Shown here in pieces: positions 5,940-9,926 of a stretch of 9,926 nt of DNA (within the stretch, counting starts at the first letter, position 1; every line of letters starts with the position of its first letter). Origin of the DNA: Actinomycetes bacterium. GTDB taxonomy: Bacteria > Actinomycetota > Actinomycetes > Actinomycetales > Cellulomonadaceae. The DNA is taken from the NCBI GenBank assembly GCA_023424135.1, contig JAFAEH010000122.1:1-9926 (forward strand), in the 5' to 3' direction. The notes under the pieces are model-generated. The model had not been told where the DNA came from. It searched no databases and saw nothing but the letters and a program-made list of their open reading frames with translations. A program made the position numbers and the translations under genes.

Positions 5940-6281
5940 TCACAGGTACAGGCCGGTACCCGCTCCTGCCGCACGCGGGTCCGCCACGCCGTGCACGTCC
6001 TTCTCCCGCAGCAGCAGGTAGGTGCGCCCGGACAGCTCGACCTCGGCGCGGTCCTCCGGGTCGAACAGCACCCGGTCGCCGACCTCGACCTGGCGCACGT
6101 GCTGACCGACGGCGACGACGGCCGCCCAGGCGAGGCGCTTGCCCATCGCGGCGGTCGGGGGGATGAGGATGCCCGCCCCCGTGCGCCGCTCCGCGGCGTC
6201 CGCGTCGAGCTCGACGAGCAGCCGGTCGTTGAGCATCCGCAGGGGCAGGTCGCCCGTGGTGTTCTCGGTGCGTGAACTCAC
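5940..6281 (-). CDS. GroES/Cpn10-family co-chaperonin-like protein, stand-alone
   Basis: This 113-residue cytosolic protein has the Cpn10 fold signature: PLRMLNDRLLVEL (13-25), a mobile-loop equivalent RRTGAGILIPPTA (32-44), VVAVG (55-59), VEVGDRVLF (65-73) and YLLLREKDVHGVA (88-100). Cpn10 caps GroEL rings, and the hydrophobic ILI in the loop is where GroEL would be contacted. It is longer than canonical GroES (about 95-100): an extra N-terminus of roughly 12 residues and a Gly/Ala tail (GAGTGLYL). The insert MGKRLAWAAVVAVG departs from the usual loop exit. No groEL lies beside it. GTG 6281 is chosen because TAGCGT lies seven bases upstream, fitting a leaderless mRNA; GTG 6287 is also possible. 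It may be the housekeeping groES relative or a divergent paralogue. Confidence 0.85.
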   Translation of the reverse strand: MSSRTENTTGDLPLRMLNDRLLVELDADAAERRTGAGILIPPTAAMGKRLAWAAVVAVGQHVRQVEVGDRVLFDPEDRAEVELSGRTYLLLREKDVHGVADPRAAGAGTGLYL

Positions 6282-6288
6282 GCCCACG

Positions 6289-6313
6289 ACGCTACCCCGG
6301 GCCGCCGTAGGCT
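6289..6313. promoter_or_regulatory. Divergent promoter region of GroES-like and bcp genes
   Basis: Two -10-like boxes face away from each other within 25 bases. TAGCGT on the minus strand (6294-6289) ends seven bases before the GroES-like GTG, as for leaderless transcription. TAGGCT on the plus strand (6308-6313) serves bcp with a leader of about 35 bases. No good -35 hexamers are seen. Because each promoter's upstream region overlaps the other's core, the two may compete for polymerase. Confidence 0.45.
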
Positions 6314-6353
6314 GGCGCTCGTCGTCCCCAGCCCCGACCCGCAGGAGTGACAC

Positions 6354-6821
6354 GTGCCCCGTCTCGCCGTCGGCGACACCGCCCCCGACCTCACGCTGCC
6401 CAGCACCACCGGCGAGCAGGTGTCGCTGGCCGACCTGCGCGGCCGGTCGGTCGTCGTGTACTTCTACCCCGCGGCGGGCACGCCCGGGTGCACGAAGCAG
6501 GCCTGCGACTTCCGTGACTCGCTCGCGTCGCTCACGGCACACGGGTACGACGTCCTCGGTGTGTCCCCCGACCCCGTCGACAAGCTCGCCGCGTTCGCCC
6601 GTGACGAGGCGCTGACGTTCCCGCTGCTGTCCGACCCCGACCACACGGCCCTCGAGGCGTGGGGGGCGTGGGGCGAGAAGACGAACTACGGGCGCACGTA
6701 CACGGGCGTCATCCGCTCGACCGTCGTGGTTGACCCCGACGGCCGGGTCGCGCTCGCGCAGTACAACGTGCGCGCCACGGGCCACGTCGCCAAGCTGCGC
6801 CGGGACCTGGGCATCGACTGA
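6354..6821 (+). CDS. bcp: Thiol peroxidase, BCP/PrxQ-type peroxiredoxin
   Basis: This 155-residue cytosolic peroxiredoxin reduces hydrogen peroxide and organic hydroperoxides, using thioredoxin or a similar donor. The active site YPAAGTPGCTKQACDFRD carries peroxidatic Cys46 and, four residues on, resolving Cys51, the hallmark of atypical 2-Cys BCP enzymes. Thr43 and Arg121 (GVIRSTVVVD) are the other conserved catalytic residues. Length and all core strands are normal for the family, and there is no signal peptide. The GTG start at 6354 follows AGGAG at 6343-6347 with ideal spacing. It is transcribed divergently from the GroES-like gene, and its TAGGCT -10 box lies at 6308. In many BCPs the second position of the active motif is variable, so the double Ala is not unusual. 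The call is secure. Confidence 0.96.
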   Translation: MPRLAVGDTAPDLTLPSTTGEQVSLADLRGRSVVVYFYPAAGTPGCTKQACDFRDSLASLTAHGYDVLGVSPDPVDKLAAFARDEALTFPLLSDPDHTALEAWGAWGEKTNYGRTYTGVIRSTVVVDPDGRVALAQYNVRATGHVAKLRRDLGID

Positions 6822-6870
6822 CACGGTCCGTGCACGCCGTCGCCCGGGTGCGTGCCAGACTCGGGGTCGC

Positions 6871-6951
6871 GCGGGAGTGGTGAAACGGCAGCCACGCCAG
6901 GTTTAGGTCCTGGTGCCTCCGGGCGTGCGGGTTCGACTCCCGCCTCCCGCA
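6871..6951 (+). tRNA. tRNA-Leu (anticodon TAG)
   Basis: An 81-base class II cloverleaf with a long variable arm is visible. It has acceptor GCGGGAG/CTCCCGC, anticodon arm CCAGG-TTTAGGT-CCTGG giving anticodon TAG (codons CTA and CTG by wobble), variable arm TGCCTCCGGGCGT, T-arm GCGGG-TTCGACT-CCCGC and discriminator A. CCA is not encoded. It lies 49 bp after bcp on the same strand. A CAGACT box at 6858-6863 could be its -10, but no -35 is clear. Confidence 0.95.
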
Positions 6952-6954
6952 CGA

Positions 6955-6991
6955 CGACGACGCGGCCGGGCCCTGCCCGGCCGCGTCGTCG
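6955..6991. terminator. Perfect 17-bp hairpin between tRNA-Leu and the glucanase gene
   Basis: CGACGACGCGGCCGGGC (6955-6971) pairs exactly with 6975-6991 across a three-base loop. It starts three bases past the tRNA-Leu end and 39 bases beyond the stop of the convergent glucanase gene. Being symmetrical, it probably ends transcription from both sides. It lacks a T-run, as actinobacterial terminators often do. Confidence 0.8.
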
Positions 6992-7029
6992 CGCCGCGTC
7001 GTGTCGGCGGTGCGGCGCCCGACGCGCGG

Positions 7030-9926
7030 TCAGCTCGTCGCGACGAACGGCAGCACCACGACCGAGTCCGCCGTGCCCAGGCTCGACGGGCCGGACCCGA
7101 TCGCGTTCCACAGCGCGACCCGCACGGTGCCGCCGCGCAGGTCACCGAGGTCCCCGGTGCCCCGCTCGAGGCCGACGGCCTGCGTGTACCGCTCGGGGCC
7201 CGGCAGCGGATCGGTCGCGAAGTAGCGGTACACCTCGACCCGGTCCCACGTCCCGTCACCCGTCAGGTCGTACTGCACCGACAGGCGCGTGCCGTTGCCG
7301 ATCCGCAGCCCTGCGTCGAGGGCGACGTCGAACGCGGTGGCGCCGCCGGTCGCACGGGCCGTCAGACCCGTCGCGACGAGCACGAGCGCACCGTCCGGCT
7401 CGTGCGCGTCGTCGACCCCGCGGGCGGCAGGCACGTCGAGCGTGCCGTCGACCCCCGGTGCGGGGACGAGCGAGGCTCCGTCGGCGCCGAACGCGAACGT
7501 CAGCCCGTCCGCCGGGTCGACCGACGGGCTCGGGGTCGGCGTGGGCGTCACCGTCGGCGTCGGCGTCGGCGTGGGCGTGGGCGTCGGCGTGGGCGACGGT
7601 GTCGGCGTGGGGCTCACCGTCGGCGTGGGCGTCGGCGACGGTGTGGGGGTCGGTGACGGGTGGGGCCCCGGACCGCCCTGCGCACCCCCGCCGCTCCACT
7701 CGTGAGCACCGCCGGTCACGGTGCGCCCGGCGGGCACCTGCAGCCTCGTCCCGTCGCCGAACGTCACCGTACGGTCCGTCGACGACGGGTTGGCGGCGAC
7801 GTAGGTGCGCTCACCGTCCTTGTCGAACACCGCCGACAACGGGCTGTCCCCCCGCACGGACGCGTCGAGCGTCCCGAGCGCCGCGAGGTTCGCGATCCAG
7901 TGGAACGTGTGGGTGCGCGACTCACCCTCCTCGACCGCGTACCCGGGGTTCGCGCGCAGCAGCCGCAGGGCCTCGTCCCCGTCGCCGAGCGCGAGGTAGC
8001 TCCACAGGATGTCCTGCCACACGGTGGGCTGACCGCCGTTGGCCTCGACGAGCTCGTCGTAGTTCGACCGCACGTCGTCGGGACGCAGCCCCAGGTACAG
8101 GTGCGAACCGGTGATCGGCAGCGTGTTGATGCCCTGGATCATCTCCGGCTCGGGCGAGAACCACGTCGAGTACGAGCCGCCGTCGCCCCAGATCATGCCG
8201 ACGGTGGTGTGGCCGAACCCCTCGGGGATCGCCTCGGCCTCGTCGAACCAGTACGCCTGGATCGCCGCGGCCTGCGTGGCGTACAGGTAGGCACCGGCGT
8301 CCCGGACAGCGGTGTCCCCGGTGGCCTCGCCCCACTGCACGAGCGCCCCGGCGAAGTTCATCCCCTCCGAGCTCGACTCCTGGTTGTTGCCCGCCGCGAA
8401 CGCCCCGTGCCCGGACGCCCAGTCGTGCCCGGCGTAGATGTCGAAGTCCCGCAGGTAGGGGAAGCGATCCTCGTCGCGGTCGTACCCGTTCGCGTCGCGC
8501 ACCAGCAGGTCGACCATGCCGCCGTACTGCTCCTGCGCCGCCCACGCCGGGTCGAAGCGCGCGAGCGTCGCCGCTGCCGCGATGAAGTACCCGTAGTGGA
8601 AGTGGTGGTCGTTGAGCTCGGTGTCCGAGCCGTACGAGCCCGGGTAGCCGATGAGGGTCCCCCACCGCTCGTCGTACGCGAAGACCTGCTCGTCCTTGCC
8701 GGGCGCGGCCGTGAACCAGTCCGTGAGCGTCTCCCGGACGAGCGCGAGCGTCTCGTCGCGCACGTCCGCCTCGCCGAGCTGGTCCGCGATCTCGATGATC
8801 CGCGTGGCACGCCCCAGCGCCTTGCCGGTCCAGTACGTGTCGGCACGCAGGATCGGCAGGGGGTCGGCGGCGTCCGCGGCCAGCAGCGCGTCGAGCGTCG
8901 CGCGCGCGTCGCCCGCCGACGTCGCGACGGCGGGGACCTCGGGCAGGACACCCGTGAACGGTGTCGTCGTGGTGAACGACGTCGTCCCTGCGTAGGCCGT
9001 CATCGCCCCGCGTGGCGAGGGGTACGTCGCGTCGAGCCCGTCACCGTCGACGGCCGTGACGTACGCCTGCTGGTGCGGGTACAGCGCGACGAGCGCACCG
9101 TCGGCACGTCCGTCCAGCGCGGTCGTCGTCAGCTCGTACGTCGTGCGTACGACGGCGTCGTCCGCGTCGTACTCGAAGTCCGCGCGCGTGCCCGTGACCT
9201 CGGCGAACGCCGACGGTGCGACGTCCTCGAGGGCGGCGGTCCGCTCGGCGTCGGACGCGTCGGCGGACGTGGCGAGCGCGCTGACCGCGAGGTAGCCCTC
9301 ACCCGCGAGCGACGAGCGCAGCATCGAGCCGCTCACCTGCCACGTCGCACCTGCCGGGGCGAACGCCGCGTAGTCGTGGCCGTTGGCGGTGAACCCGAGG
9401 GTCGCACCGTCGCGCGCCCACACGCGCACGTCGTGCGTCGACGTCAGCAGCGCGTCACCGCCGTCGACGTGGTACCAGGACGTCGGCAGGCCGTGGCCGA
9501 TGGTCGCCCGCAGGCTGCGGGTGCCGTCCGACCAGGACGGCGAGACGGTCCAGTCGGTCCAGTCCGCGACCTCGACCGTCGGGGCGTCGAGGCCGGCGAC
9601 GCCGACGAGGACGTCCTGGACGTAGGTGAAGTGGAACTCGCCGATGCCGCCCGGCGTACCCGACAGCGTCGCCTCGCGCGGCGTCGACAGCCCCAGGCCC
9701 GCGGCCGTCGGCTGGTACGACACGGGGTGCGCGTGCAGCGGCTCGCTGAACCGGCAGTCGAGCTTCTTGTACAGCAGCGAGGACCACCAGTCGTTCGTCG
9801 GCACCGGGCCGGCGGGTGCGTCGTCGGTGACCGCGTGGCGCGGGTCGGCCGCGACGGCCGGGCACGCCTCGGGCGTCGGGCCGACGGGCGTGGCGGCGTA
9901 CGAGCCGGCGCCGACGTCGACGATCC
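7030..9926 (-). CDS. Secreted glycoside hydrolase family 81 endo-beta-1,3-glucanase, N-terminus outside window
   Basis: At least 964 residues are visible. Family GH81 enzymes cleave beta-1,3-glucans such as laminarin, curdlan and fungal cell-wall glucan, with inversion. The start of the domain is seen as VPTNDWWSSLLYKK (9804 region). An N-terminal beta-sandwich follows, then the catalytic alpha-barrel with ELNDHHFHYGYF (general-acid Asp codon 8608-8610) and NNQESSSEGMNF (Glu codons 8377-8379 and 8365-8367). Downstream come HTFHWIANLAALG, a small beta segment, a Pro-Thr/Ser linker (about 7523-7665), and a final domain of about 160 residues (7030-7520) that is not recognised. That last domain contains GDGTWDRVEVYRYF and ends VVVLPFVATS; it may bind carbohydrate. 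The frame stays open past the right edge, so the signal peptide and true start are not seen. GTG 9804 is internal, because PAGPVPTNDWW continues upstream in frame. Confidence 0.95.
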   Translation of the reverse strand, partial: IVDVGAGSYAATPVGPTPEACPAVAADPRHAVTDDAPAGPVPTNDWWSSLLYKKLDCRFSEPLHAHPVSYQPTAAGLGLSTPREATLSGTPGGIGEFHFTYVQDVLVGVAGLDAPTVEVADWTDWTVSPSWSDGTRSLRATIGHGLPTSWYHVDGGDALLTSTHDVRVWARDGATLGFTANGHDYAAFAPAGATWQVSGSMLRSSLAGEGYLAVSALATSADASDAERTAALEDVAPSAFAEVTGTRADFEYDADDAVVRTTYELTTTALDGRADGALVALYPHQQAYVTAVDGDGLDATYPSPRGAMTAYAGTTSFTTTTPFTGVLPEVPAVATSAGDARATLDALLAADAADPLPILRADTYWTGKALGRATRIIEIADQLGEADVRDETLALVRETLTDWFTAAPGKDEQVFAYDERWGTLIGYPGSYGSDTELNDHHFHYGYFIAAAATLARFDPAWAAQEQYGGMVDLLVRDANGYDRDEDRFPYLRDFDIYAGHDWASGHGAFAAGNNQESSSEGMNFAGALVQWGEATGDTAVRDAGAYLYATQAAAIQAYWFDEAEAIPEGFGHTTVGMIWGDGGSYSTWFSPEPEMIQGINTLPITGSHLYLGLRPDDVRSNYDELVEANGGQPTVWQDILWSYLALGDGDEALRLLRANPGYAVEEGESRTHTFHWIANLAALGTLDASVRGDSPLSAVFDKDGERTYVAANPSSTDRTVTFGDGTRLQVPAGRTVTGGAHEWSGGGAQGGPGPHPSPTPTPSPTPTPTVSPTPTPSPTPTPTPTPTPTPTVTPTPTPSPSVDPADGLTFAFGADGASLVPAPGVDGTLDVPAARGVDDAHEPDGALVLVATGLTARATGGATAFDVALDAGLRIGNGTRLSVQYDLTGDGTWDRVEVYRYFATDPLPGPERYTQAVGLERGTGDLGDLRGGTVRVALWNAIGSGPSSLGTADSVVVLPFVATS
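7523..7665. repeat. Pro-Thr/Ser linker-encoding hexamer-like repeat array
   Basis: The plus strand carries an irregular array of GGCGTC/GGCGTG units, interrupted by GGTGAC-, ACGGTG- and CTCACC-type units. On the coding strand it gives alternating Pro-Thr and Pro-Ser with occasional Val. This is the flexible, probably O-glycosylated linker between the GH81 module and the C-terminal domain, typical of secreted actinobacterial glucanases. The repeat length is slippage-prone and may vary among strains. Confidence 0.85.

Noticed and set aside
6282..6824. Extension of the GroES-like gene upstream to 6824 on the minus strand
   Set aside because: It lies antisense to the well-supported bcp gene and has no Cpn10 features.
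7523..7665. Possible CRISPR-like repeat array
   Set aside because: The units are 6 bases with no spacers and encode an in-frame Pro-Thr linker.
6852..8114. Long plus-strand open frame across tRNA-Leu and the glucanase end
   Set aside because: It runs through a tRNA and a perfect hairpin and is Arg/Pro/Ala-rich noise opposite a confident GH81 gene.

Overview
The window is very GC-rich, with G/C-biased third codon positions, short intergenic gaps and GTG starts. Its most telling product is a large secreted endo-beta-1,3-glucanase with a Pro-Thr linker. Together these point to a high-GC Gram-positive actinobacterium, most likely Micrococcales of the Cellulomonas type. The genus is an inference from style and content, not a database match.

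Left third (1-3608): a complete quaternary-amine/osmoprotectant (OpuC/ProU-like) ABC importer. The ATPase is on the minus strand and runs off the left edge. Divergent from it, on the plus strand, are two membrane permeases that overlap by 13 bp, then a lipoprotein substrate-binding protein. A perfect 13-bp-stem palindrome separates the second permease from the binding protein. The binding protein is the most unusual object here: its family motifs occur in rotated order (normal C-terminal segment first), as expected of a circular permutation.

Middle (3663-6821): on the minus strand lie an FAD/NAD(P) pyridine nucleotide-disulfide oxidoreductase with an intact CxxxxC redox pair, a tRNA-Lys(CTT) with a strong hairpin terminator, a small acidic protein of unknown function, and a solitary GroES/Cpn10-like protein with no groEL beside it. 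Divergent from the GroES-like gene, and sharing its compact promoter region, is a BCP/PrxQ thiol peroxiredoxin on the plus strand. The oxidoreductase, peroxiredoxin and GroES-like protein make a loosely stress- and redox-flavoured neighbourhood, but nothing shows that they act together.

Right third (6871-9926): tRNA-Leu(TAG), a perfect 17-bp hairpin, then on the minus strand a long GH81 beta-1,3-glucanase whose N-terminus lies beyond the right edge. It carries a Pro-Thr/Ser linker encoded by hexamer-like repeats and a C-terminal domain of unassigned type.

No gap longer than 300 bases lacks a gene; the largest are 852-1032 and 5232-5404. No transposase, CRISPR array, phage gene or obviously new multi-gene system is visible. 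The best candidate for something little described is the permuted binding protein with its split, divergent ABC operon.
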